The translations under genes were made by a program, and so were the position numbers. Shown here in pieces: positions 51,962 through 59,780 of a stretch of DNA of 64,000 nt. The stretch's first letter is position 1. Each line of letters opens with the position of its first letter. The notes beneath the pieces are model-generated. The model saw nothing but the letters and a program-made list of their open reading frames with translations, ran no database searches and was not told where the DNA came from. The stretch comes from Treponema sp. (lineage in GTDB: Bacteria; Spirochaetota; Spirochaetia; Treponematales; Treponemataceae), in the NCBI GenBank assembly GCA_024402535.1, contig JAKSTN010000014.1:1-64000 (forward strand), read 5' to 3'.

Positions 51962-54900
51962 TTATAAAACCCAGTCTGAAACATCAGTTGCTTTAATCCT
52001 TCCTTTAGTTGTGATTACATAAAGCAGCATCAGTTTCTTGAATCCGGATGCTTCAGCTTCAGTAACCAGCTGGCCGTTGTAACGGCAGTTTTCGAAGTTG
52101 AAGTTCCAGGTTTTCAGAGCTTCAATTTCTTCTTTTACTGTTGGTACAGTTGTGCTTGTGCTCTGGTAGAAGACGATAGTTGCCCAGTCTTCAGCACCTT
52201 CTACTGATTCATCATACTTCCAGTCAATGTTTTCAAATGTAACCGTAACATTCTTTGCATATGACAGGTTTGAAAGACGCAGTATGGCGTTGTCTGCCAT
52301 GATGTCAAACTTGCTGTCTTTTACTGTAATTGTTGCATTGTCTTCAAAATTGTAGAAGTTCAGGAAGTTGTGAGTGATGTTTGATCCGTCAATATCCAGA
52401 TTTGTTACTGTTACATTTTTGATTTTATCTACAGATGTAGAACATGACTGTTCAAAAACGTTGTATGCTGGAGCTTCAGCAGAACCTGTAACACTAACAT
52501 TGTCAATGATAATGTTTTCTTTATTTGTCAGAACTGCTGCATTGATATTTGGTCCAAGGCTAGGAACAGTGGCAGAAATATTTTTAATTGAAATTGAATC
52601 TTCTGTTTTCTGTCCTATGTTTTCAGTTTCACTTGGTGTATAGACCTTCTTTCCGTTGATTACAACGTCACAGCCTGGAAGATCAAATCTCTGTTTGTTA
52701 CGTACAGCAGCATCATCAAAGTCTGTATCGTAAGAATAGATGAGGGCTGAGTTGCCAGCTTCGTTTGATTTAATGAGTTCGCCGTTGTAAGTACAGTTTT
52801 CAAAAATGAAGTGCCAGGTTTTTGTTGCTTCGATTTCTTTAGCAACTTCATCACGCTTACCTTTAGTTGCTGTCTGGTAAATTACGAAACCGTTCCATTC
52901 TGAATCTGCATTTTCATATTTAAGATCAACGTTTTCCAGTTTGATTGTAACGTTCTTTGCATTTGTCATGTTTGCAAGGCGGATGAAAGGATCATCATCG
53001 TTTCTTGTGAAAGAACTGTTTTTTACAGTCATAACTGCATTGTCTGCAAAGTTGTAAGCGGCAAGGGTAGAGTGTTCAATGTTTCCTGTAGTATTCAGGT
53101 TTTCAACTGTAATGCTTTCGATAGGTGTAAGAGTTGTTCCACAAGACATTTCAAAAACATTATAGTTCATTACATTGCTTGAAGAGCCATTGTCTCCTTC
53201 AAGTGTCAGGTCTTTAATGACGATGTTTGCAGAATTGAGGTTGAATGTATTGTTCTTTACCGGAGTCGGATCGTTTCTTCTGTAACCATTACGTTTAGTA
53301 ATGAACTTGTTGTTTTTTCCGTCAAATACAGTTGTGTTGCCTGTTGTTGTAATTACGCTGTTTGTAATGTTTACGAACTGAGATGTACGGATGCCATCGG
53401 CGGTTTCACAGGCTACAATGTAAATTCTGTTTTCTGTTACGAAGAAAGATTTGCTTTCTGTAATGTCAGAACCGTTATTAAGTGTGTCGGTTGTAATATC
53501 GGCAACCGAAGAGTTGTATTCCTTCCATGCGATTTTTCTGATGTTTGCATTTGAGCTTGATTCTGCCTTTACAGTTACTGTTAATCCCTGGATTACCAGA
53601 TCAGCTGTTGAAAGGGAAGCTGTCAAAGAGATGGACTTGTAGATTTCTTTTACATCACAGGAAACCTTTGAGCCTTCGTTTTTATTTCCTGTTTTGTCCA
53701 TTGAGCTAACTGTAAAGGTATAAGTTTTTCCGTTTGTAAGACCAGAAATTATAGTGCTGTTTGTTCCAGCTGGAACTATGATACTGTCATTTGCGAAAGA
53801 AACTGCACGTGAAGCTGCTGGTGTTTCATATGTAATTTCATAACAGAGCAGGTCTTCGTCATTTACACCTGTCCATGAAAGGATAACGCTCTTGTCATTA
53901 TTAACTGCTGTAAGCTTTGTAACATTTTCTGGAGGAACTACATCTTTTCCATCAAGAAGAGCCTGAAGTTTTTCTGCAGAAAGACTATTGATAATCTTGT
54001 CTTTTTCTGCCTGTGTAAGCATTTCATTGAAGATTGCTTTTTTATCAGCCTCAGTCATAAGTTTTGTGAAGATAGCTTCTTTGTTTGCTGCAACTACATA
54101 GGCTTCAATTGCTGCCTGTTCAATGCCGGCTTTTGTTCCTGTAAGTTTTTCTTCGTAGATTTCAGCTTTCTTTTCATCAGTCAGATATTCTGTAATGATT
54201 TTATCTTTTTCATCCTGAGTAAGGAGAGTAGAGAAGATGGCTTTTTTTGTATCATCGGAAAGAGTAACTTTAAGAAGATTTTGAACAGTTTCATCGTTCA
54301 GATAATCAGCGTAATATACCGGTGCTATTTTAAGAACTTCAATAGCAATGGCTGCCTTTGTTTCTTCTGTAAGGTATTCATTAATAATCTTGTCTTTTGT
54401 GCCTTCGCTTACGCCTTCTTCTTCGAAAAGAATCTTAAGCTCTGCTTTTTCTTCATCAGTAAGAAGCTGGATGAAAGTGTTGTCTTTATGTTCTTCATTT
54501 ACGATTGATCTGAAGATTTCCTGTGTGTGTGCTTCCAGGTAATCGCTGATGATTTGGTCTTTTGCATTAATGACAGCGGCTTCTTCCATGGCTTCTTTTT
54601 CTTCAGCTGTAAGAAGTGCAATATAATCATTTTCTGAAACTATCTGATTGAAGATTGCATTCCTGTTTTCTTCTGTCAGGTATTCTGCAATTATTCTGTC
54701 CTTTTCATTCTGTGTAAGAAGTTTGTCATAAACAGCTTTTTCTTCTTCCTCTGTAAGGATAGAAAGGAACCTGTTTGAAGTACGTTTTTCTCCAAGGATT
54801 TCATCGAAGATCTGGGCTTTTCTTTCATCAGTCAGATATGCAGAAATGATTTCCTGCTTTTTTTCATCAGAAAGATTTTCTTCAAATTCAAGGTTCAGAA

Positions 54901-55213
54901 CATTTTTTTCTTCATCTGTAAGCAATGAAAGAAATGTTGAATCATTGTGCTTTTCCAGAAGAATTTCATTGAAGATTTCAGCTTTCTTTTCTGGTGTAAG
55001 TAAAGAAATGAAAATCTCTGCTTTCTTTTCATCTGTAAGGAGCTGGTTGAAGATTTCTTCTTTTTCGGCCTGTGTCAGTTCATTGGGTACCTGGTTGTTG
55101 CTGCCTGCAGCAGGGTCACTGATGCCGCTTACGGCGTCCAGATCAAACATGTTGTCACAGCCTGTTATTGCAAGAACTGTAAAAACAAGAATTACGCTTA
55201 AGACTTTTTTCAT
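51962..55213 (-). CDS. Giant repeat lipoprotein: LLT-EEK helical repeats, FN3-like domain, duplicated beta-helix
   Basis: 1083 residues. Lipobox ITGC (Cys19). Residues 45-420 hold about 20 copies of a short helical unit, LLT-x-E-x-K-x-x-I-F/I, alternating with LLTQxEKDxIIxEY units. Residues 428-520 look like an FN3 domain; 625-1060 look like a right-handed beta-helix built of two copies of one module (about 661-811 and 873-1047; shared NVFExSC, YNFxDNAxxTVKxSxF, WxFxFENCxYNG). I know no family with this architecture. Likely a surface-anchored stalk with a glycan- or host-binding head. Weak ribosome binding site (AGAGAG). Confidence 0.85.
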   Translation of the reverse strand: MKKVLSVILVFTVLAITGCDNMFDLDAVSGISDPAAGSNNQVPNELTQAEKEEIFNQLLTDEKKAEIFISLLTPEKKAEIFNEILLEKHNDSTFLSLLTDEEKNVLNLEFEENLSDEKKQEIISAYLTDERKAQIFDEILGEKRTSNRFLSILTEEEEKAVYDKLLTQNEKDRIIAEYLTEENRNAIFNQIVSENDYIALLTAEEKEAMEEAAVINAKDQIISDYLEAHTQEIFRSIVNEEHKDNTFIQLLTDEEKAELKILFEEEGVSEGTKDKIINEYLTEETKAAIAIEVLKIAPVYYADYLNDETVQNLLKVTLSDDTKKAIFSTLLTQDEKDKIITEYLTDEKKAEIYEEKLTGTKAGIEQAAIEAYVVAANKEAIFTKLMTEADKKAIFNEMLTQAEKDKIINSLSAEKLQALLDGKDVVPPENVTKLTAVNNDKSVILSWTGVNDEDLLCYEITYETPAASRAVSFANDSIIVPAGTNSTIISGLTNGKTYTFTVSSMDKTGNKNEGSKVSCDVKEIYKSISLTASLSTADLVIQGLTVTVKAESSSNANIRKIAWKEYNSSVADITTDTLNNGSDITESKSFFVTENRIYIVACETADGIRTSQFVNITNSVITTTGNTTVFDGKNNKFITKRNGYRRNDPTPVKNNTFNLNSANIVIKDLTLEGDNGSSSNVMNYNVFEMSCGTTLTPIESITVENLNTTGNIEHSTLAAYNFADNAVMTVKNSSFTRNDDDPFIRLANMTNAKNVTIKLENVDLKYENADSEWNGFVIYQTATKGKRDEVAKEIEATKTWHFIFENCTYNGELIKSNEAGNSALIYSYDTDFDDAAVRNKQRFDLPGCDVVINGKKVYTPSETENIGQKTEDSISIKNISATVPSLGPNINAAVLTNKENIIIDNVSVTGSAEAPAYNVFEQSCSTSVDKIKNVTVTNLDIDGSNITHNFLNFYNFEDNATITVKDSKFDIMADNAILRLSNLSYAKNVTVTFENIDWKYDESVEGAEDWATIVFYQSTSTTVPTVKEEIEALKTWNFNFENCRYNGQLVTEAEASGFKKLMLLYVITTKGRIKATDVSDWVL

Positions 55214-55452
55214 CGTTTTTCTCTCTATTTTTTTTAATTAGCTGGATAAATTTAATTTAACGCAGGTTTTGTATAGTGTCTAGTTTAAATATCACTATTT
55301 TTTTGTTTTGAGATATTGGAAAAAGTGGTGCTACGATTTTATAAAAAAATGTTGTTTTTAACCGAAAATTTGGGTTTTATCTCTAAATTGTCAATTGGAG
55401 ATTTCTGAACTATTAGAAAATTTTATGGAGATTTTTGATATTTAAAATCGAT
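55214..55452 (-). promoter_or_regulatory. AT-rich leader region of the repeat lipoprotein gene
   Basis: About 240 nt between the kinase terminator and the lipoprotein ATG. A TTGACA is present on the minus strand (55394 to 55389) but no good -10 at the right distance; TATACA nearer the gene (about 55275) is another candidate -10. GGAGATTT occurs twice (about 55397 and 55425). No small gene or structured RNA seen. Confidence 0.35.
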
Positions 55453-55483
55453 AAAAAAACTCGGCAGAGAGGTTCTGCCGAGT
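55453..55483 (-). terminator. Terminator after the FGGY kinase gene
   Basis: Minus strand: ACTCGGCAGA (55483 to 55474) pairs with TCTGCCGAGT (55468 to 55459), 5-nt loop, then seven T. Confidence 0.9.
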
Positions 55484-55517
55484 TCCGTAAATATTCAGCT
55501 GTTATGTGTCTGTTTTT

Positions 55518-57095
55518 TTACAGATTTTCTACTGCTGCTTTTTCGATTGCCAGTCCTTTCAGATAGCGTTCATAGAAAATGTTGAAGCTTTCAACTAGGC
55601 TAGGTTCTGCTGCTGCTGTAGTTTTCTTGCAGCTTCCGAATACTTCTGAATCCAGGAAGTCTGGAAGAACTTTACCTTTGTTGTCAGCCATGAAGGAAGC
55701 AAGAATTGCCATTCCCCATGGACCGCCTTCGCCGGCTGTTTCCATTGCACTTACCGGTGTATGGATAGAAGCAGCCATGTATTTAAGACCTGCTTCAGTC
55801 TTGAAGTAACCGCCGGCTCCGAACATAGAATCAATAGAAACATTTTCATCAAAAAGAATGTCCATACCTTTGCGGTTTGCACCAAGGGCAGTGAACATAA
55901 GTGAACGCATGAAGTTTGCCAGGTTGAAGTTACAGTTTTCGCTTCTTACGAAAAGAGGGCGACCTGAGTTGAAACCTGTAATTGTTTCTCCTGAAAGGTA
56001 GTTGTAAGAAAGGAGTCCGCCTACGTCCTTGTCAGCTTCCAGAGATTTTCCGATGAGCTTGTCAAAGAGTTCGCCTTTTGAAGCAGAGAAGCCCAGAGTC
56101 TGAACAACTTCATCAAACAGGTTGATCCAGTAGTTGTTTTCGCCAGTACAGTTGTTACAGTGAACCATGGCAACTGGGATTCCGTCTGGAGTTGTTACGA
56201 TGTCGATAAGCCCAGGGTAGGTTTTCTTAAGGTCTTTATCAAGAACAACCATTGAGAAAATTGAGGTACCGGCTGAAATGTTACCTGTTTTTACGCGTAC
56301 AGAGTTTGTTGCAGCCATACCAGTTCCTGCATCTCCTTCTGGAGGACACATTGGAACGCCTGCAATCAGGTCTCCTGCAGGATCCAGGAATGCAGCACCT
56401 TTTTCTGTAAGAGTACCGGCTTTTTCACCTGCGGCAAGAACCTTAGGGAATACTTCGTTTACGTCGAATCCTGTCATTTCTTTGAATGTAGCAGCATATT
56501 CAGCCTTGTAGTTTCCTGTGTTTCTGTCGATCGGGAACATACCGGAAGCGTCGCCTACACCAAGAACCTTTTCTCCTGTAAGCATGTAGTGGATATAGCC
56601 TGCCAGTGTATAAACATTTTTAATAGAAGAAACATGAGGTTCTTTGTTCAGAATTGCCTGATACAGGTGTGAAATGCTCCAGCGTTCAGGAACCGGGAAG
56701 TTGAATTTTTCTGAAAGTTCAGCTGATGCCTGTCCTGTAATTGTGTTGCGCCATGTGCGGAATGGAACCAGAAGGTTGTCGTCTTTATCAAATGCAAGGT
56801 AACCGTGCATCATAGCTGAAACACCGAATGCCTTGAAGCTTTTAAGTGTTACGCCGTATTTTTCCTTTACGTCTTTTTTCAGGTCTGCATAACAGGTCTG
56901 GAGTCCTTTGTGGATCAGATCCAGGTCGTAAGTCCAGATTCCGTTTACCAGCTGGTTTTCCCATTCAAAACTTCCGCCTGCAACAGGTTCAAATTTTGAG
57001 TTGATAAGAACCGCTTTAATGCGTGTTGAACCGAATTCAATACCAAGACTTGCCTGGCAGCTTTCAATTTCAGCTTTGATTTCTTCTGTAGTCAT
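55518..57095 (-). CDS. FGGY-family carbohydrate kinase, probable L-ribulokinase
   Basis: 525 residues. FGGY layout: LGIEFGSTRIKAVLI (phosphate-1), GVSAMMHGYLAFD, PFRTWRNTIT, GYIHYMLTGEKVLGVGDASGMFP, GNISAGTSIFS, and MFGAGGYFK followed by ETAGEGGPWGMAILA. It phosphorylates a sugar with ATP. The shared operator with araD argues for L-ribulose (ara pathway); xylulose is the alternative. AGAGGA precedes the ATG. Single gene with its own terminator. Confidence 0.9.
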   Translation of the reverse strand: MTTEEIKAEIESCQASLGIEFGSTRIKAVLINSKFEPVAGGSFEWENQLVNGIWTYDLDLIHKGLQTCYADLKKDVKEKYGVTLKSFKAFGVSAMMHGYLAFDKDDNLLVPFRTWRNTITGQASAELSEKFNFPVPERWSISHLYQAILNKEPHVSSIKNVYTLAGYIHYMLTGEKVLGVGDASGMFPIDRNTGNYKAEYAATFKEMTGFDVNEVFPKVLAAGEKAGTLTEKGAAFLDPAGDLIAGVPMCPPEGDAGTGMAATNSVRVKTGNISAGTSIFSMVVLDKDLKKTYPGLIDIVTTPDGIPVAMVHCNNCTGENNYWINLFDEVVQTLGFSASKGELFDKLIGKSLEADKDVGGLLSYNYLSGETITGFNSGRPLFVRSENCNFNLANFMRSLMFTALGANRKGMDILFDENVSIDSMFGAGGYFKTEAGLKYMAASIHTPVSAMETAGEGGPWGMAILASFMADNKGKVLPDFLDSEVFGSCKKTTAAAEPSLVESFNIFYERYLKGLAIEKAAVENL

Positions 57096-57172
57096 ATTTT
57101 TTCCTCTATTCTGGTTTATTTGATTTGTCAGATATTTAATTTTATCACTAAAACAGGTGATTTTGTATAATT

Positions 57173-57201
57173 ATTATAAACTACAGGTGCGTGTTCGTAA
57201 A
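57173..57201 (-). promoter_or_regulatory. Promoter of the FGGY kinase
   Basis: Minus strand: TTTACG (57201 to 57196), 17-nt spacer, TATAAT (57178 to 57173). The -35 overlaps the operator. Confidence 0.65.
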
Positions 57202-57210
57202 ACGTTTTAC
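57197..57210. promoter_or_regulatory. LacI-type operator GTAAAACGTTTTAC
   Basis: Perfect 14-bp palindrome with a central CG, as in LacI/GalR-family sites, placed on the -35 box of the kinase promoter. On the minus strand the extended sequence GTAAGTAAAACGTTTTAC nearly equals that at araD. The divergent sigma-28 promoter lies only 28 nt away. Confidence 0.7.
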
Positions 57211-57237
57211 TTACGGATAAATCCTTAAAATTGCTCT

Positions 57238-57264
57238 TAAACCGGATATTTTTTTTGCCGATAT
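57238..57264 (+). promoter_or_regulatory. Sigma-28 promoter of the glycan operon
   Basis: TAAA (57238-57241), exactly 15 nt, GCCGATAT (57257-57264), then 7 nt to the ATG at 57272. -35 and spacing are perfect; the -10 has 7 of 8. No Shine-Dalgarno, so a leaderless mRNA starting at the ATG is expected. Confidence 0.75.
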
Positions 57265-57271
57265 ATAAGTG

Positions 57272-58849
57272 ATGAAAACCGTAACTATTTTATTTGCCCA
57301 TAAAAACTCAAAATATCTTGCAGAACCTTGTTTTGACGGCCTTTCTGCCTTTGAAAAAGCCCTGGACTGGGCACATGCCAACGAAAGTGAAAAGGTATTT
57401 GTTTTTTCATTTGATGAAAACAAAGGTCTTGTGGAAAAACTGCTTTCAGGACGGGGTGAACTTGTTTCCTGTCCTGACTGGAAAGTTGAAAATCTTGTTC
57501 TGGAAATGAAAAATGCCGCAGAAAAGACAGGCTCTGATTCAGTGATTTTCGCCTGGGCAGACTGTCCGTTCTTGAACCGCAGTATTACATCTGAAATCAT
57601 GGCGTCTCATAAAGAGTTTCTTTCTGAATACACTTTTGCAGACGGATATTCTTACGGTTTTGCTCCTGAAATGATAGATACAGGTACTCTTGGAATTCTT
57701 ACAGGTCTTTTTGCTTCCACATTTAAGGCTGCCTCTGAACAAGAAGTGACACGTAGTGCTTTGTATGATCTTTTAAAAACTGACATTAACGCCTTTGAAG
57801 TTGAAACTGTTCTTGCTGATGATGATTACCGTCTTTTACGCTACAGCTTTGATACAGGAAAAAAAGAGAATCTTCTTCAGTGTAAGGCACTTTACGAAAG
57901 TCTTACAGAATCAGAAAAAAAGGATTTACAGAATCTGGATGTGGAAACAGTTTCTCAGAAAGCTTCAAAGAATAAAGATATTTTGAAAACAGTGCCCGGG
58001 TATTACAATATCCAGCTTTCTCCTGTAAGCAACTCGAAACCAGATTATGTTCCTTCGGACGCTCCGTTGAACAATGGCGAAAATATGGACACAGAAAAAG
58101 CTTTTTGTCTTATAGAACAGATTGCTGATTTTTCTGAAAATGCTGTTGTGAATCTGAGCTTTTTTGGAGATCCTGTAAATCATCATGACCTTGTAAAAAT
58201 ATGTGAAAAGATTCTTTCGTACCCAGGACTTTCTGTTTTTATTGAAACAGATTATATGGACGAGGAACTTGCATCACAACTTAAAGCCGTTTCTGATAAA
58301 GCTTCTGAAAGATCAAACGGTTATGAAAAAATTATGATTTCAGTAAACCTTGATGGGGCAAGTTCAGAAACTTACGCAAAGCTTCGTGGAAAAAGTGAAG
58401 GGGATTTTGAAAAAGCACTTTCTTGTGTGGCAAAGGTTTCAGATTTTTTTCCAAAATCAACTTATCCTCAGTTTACAAGGCTTAATGAAAATGAACATGA
58501 ACTTGAAACTTTCTATCGTTACTGGAATGAAAAATCAAATCCTTCAAAAGGAAATCTGATTATTCAGAAATATAATTCATTCTGTAAAACTCTTCCAGAC
58601 AGAAAGCCTGCAGATCTTTCTCCTGTTGAAAGAAATGTGTGCTGGCATCTTCGCCGTGATATGAACATTCTTTCAAATGGGGACGTTACTTTCTGTCACT
58701 GTCTTTATAAAAAAGTGACTGGGAATGTTTTTGAAAATTCTCTTTCAGAAATCTGGAAAGGCGCTGAAGAAGAAATCGTAAATCAGACTGAAAATAAATA
58801 TTGCAAAAATTGCGGAGACTGTGATGAATACTATACCTTTAACTTTTAA
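57272..58849 (+). CDS. Spiro-SPASM-like protein: nucleotidyltransferase-like domain plus cysteine-less radical SAM fold and SPASM domain
   Basis: 525 residues from the ATG at 57272 (a GTG three bases earlier is excluded by the promoter). Residues 1-235 look like a GT-A nucleotidyltransferase (DGLSAFEKALDWA, DSVIFAWADCPFL). Residues 240-430 look like a radical SAM barrel (NLSFFGDPVNHHDL, ISVNLDGASSETYAKLRG), but where CNxxCxYC should be there is SNSKPDYV (253-260): all three FeS cysteines are gone. The C-terminal SPASM cysteines are kept (C457, C475, C477, C511, C514, C517). I recall a spirochaete-only family called spiro-SPASM. First gene of the operon; it overlaps the next gene. Confidence 0.85.
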   Translation: MKTVTILFAHKNSKYLAEPCFDGLSAFEKALDWAHANESEKVFVFSFDENKGLVEKLLSGRGELVSCPDWKVENLVLEMKNAAEKTGSDSVIFAWADCPFLNRSITSEIMASHKEFLSEYTFADGYSYGFAPEMIDTGTLGILTGLFASTFKAASEQEVTRSALYDLLKTDINAFEVETVLADDDYRLLRYSFDTGKKENLLQCKALYESLTESEKKDLQNLDVETVSQKASKNKDILKTVPGYYNIQLSPVSNSKPDYVPSDAPLNNGENMDTEKAFCLIEQIADFSENAVVNLSFFGDPVNHHDLVKICEKILSYPGLSVFIETDYMDEELASQLKAVSDKASERSNGYEKIMISVNLDGASSETYAKLRGKSEGDFEKALSCVAKVSDFFPKSTYPQFTRLNENEHELETFYRYWNEKSNPSKGNLIIQKYNSFCKTLPDRKPADLSPVERNVCWHLRRDMNILSNGDVTFCHCLYKKVTGNVFENSLSEIWKGAEEEIVNQTENKYCKNCGDCDEYYTFNF

Positions 58850-59777
58850 TGAGCATCAGGTAGACAGGACTACAATTGGAGGTAAAGAAAATCTTCCGGT
58901 TAATCCTATGAATGTATCTGTTGTTCTCCTTAATAAAATGGGAAGCCAGTTCAAACTGAAAATTTTTGAAGAGCTGATTAAGTGTAATTTTGCATCCATT
59001 ATTTCAATTGAACCAGATACAGGTAATTATAATATTGAAGAGATTTCACATCGTTTTCCGCAGGTAAAATTTATTATTCCACATGAAAGTGTTACAGACG
59101 GGGAATATATCAATATTGCTATGGAAGAAATAACAAGTGAGTTTCTTCTTGTTTTAAAGGATGATCTTTATATTCCTTCTGGTGTGCTTCTTCCGAACCT
59201 TGCCGAAAAACTTTTAAAAAATAATTATATTTGTCTTGCTCCGCGTCTGGTTGATTCAAGACGAAACTCACTTCCAATCCATAAAATTCCTTCATCAAAA
59301 AAAATGCGCTTTATCGTGGAATCTTTGACTCAGGTTCAGGATGATATGAGTACACTTTATCCTTTTGATTTTGCAGGAATTTATAACCGCCAGAAATTTA
59401 TTGATGTTGGCGGCTTCGACTATTCTATAAAATCACCTTACTGGCAGCTTCTAGATTTTGGAGTTCGTTCATGGCTCTGGGGCGAAAAAATAAAAATAAC
59501 AACAGCACTGCAGCTTTCATATTCTGTGGAAGAAGCTCCTGTTGAAGACAGTACAGCAAATCTTGATTCCCTTCGTTTTTATCTAAAAAATGAACTTCCA
59601 AAATACAAGCTCGATCATGCAGTAATCAAGAAAGCCTCTTTCGGACGCTTTTACAGACATTCTCGCTGCGGCTGGTTTGAAGCCCGCCGTCAGTTTAAGG
59701 ATGCCTGCAACTGGCTGGAAAATAACAAATACAAATTTAAAATTGATTTACAGACTCTTATTGAAAACTGGAATTAG
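58824..59777 (+). CDS. Glycosyltransferase family 2-like protein
   Basis: 317 residues from the ATG at 58824 (GGAG 6 nt upstream; the GTG just before is too close). GT-A features: VSVVLLNKMGSQFK, a region ending LLVLKDDLYIPSG (acidic metal-binding motif), GIYNRQKFIDVGGFDYSI, and WQLLDFGVRSWLWG. Transfers a sugar from a nucleotide donor; both substrates unknown. It overlaps the SPASM gene by 26 nt and is followed after 3 nt by the trifunctional gene. The sigma-28 promoter makes a flagellar target plausible. Confidence 0.8.
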   Translation: MNTIPLTFNEHQVDRTTIGGKENLPVNPMNVSVVLLNKMGSQFKLKIFEELIKCNFASIISIEPDTGNYNIEEISHRFPQVKFIIPHESVTDGEYINIAMEEITSEFLLVLKDDLYIPSGVLLPNLAEKLLKNNYICLAPRLVDSRRNSLPIHKIPSSKKMRFIVESLTQVQDDMSTLYPFDFAGIYNRQKFIDVGGFDYSIKSPYWQLLDFGVRSWLWGEKIKITTALQLSYSVEEAPVEDSTANLDSLRFYLKNELPKYKLDHAVIKKASFGRFYRHSRCGWFEARRQFKDACNWLENNKYKFKIDLQTLIENWN

Positions 59778-59780
59778 AAT

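Noticed and set aside
53930-55090. Apparent direct-repeat array, as in a CRISPR
   Set aside because: The repeats are degenerate, in frame and code for the LLT-EEK helical units of the lipoprotein; no spacers or cas genes.
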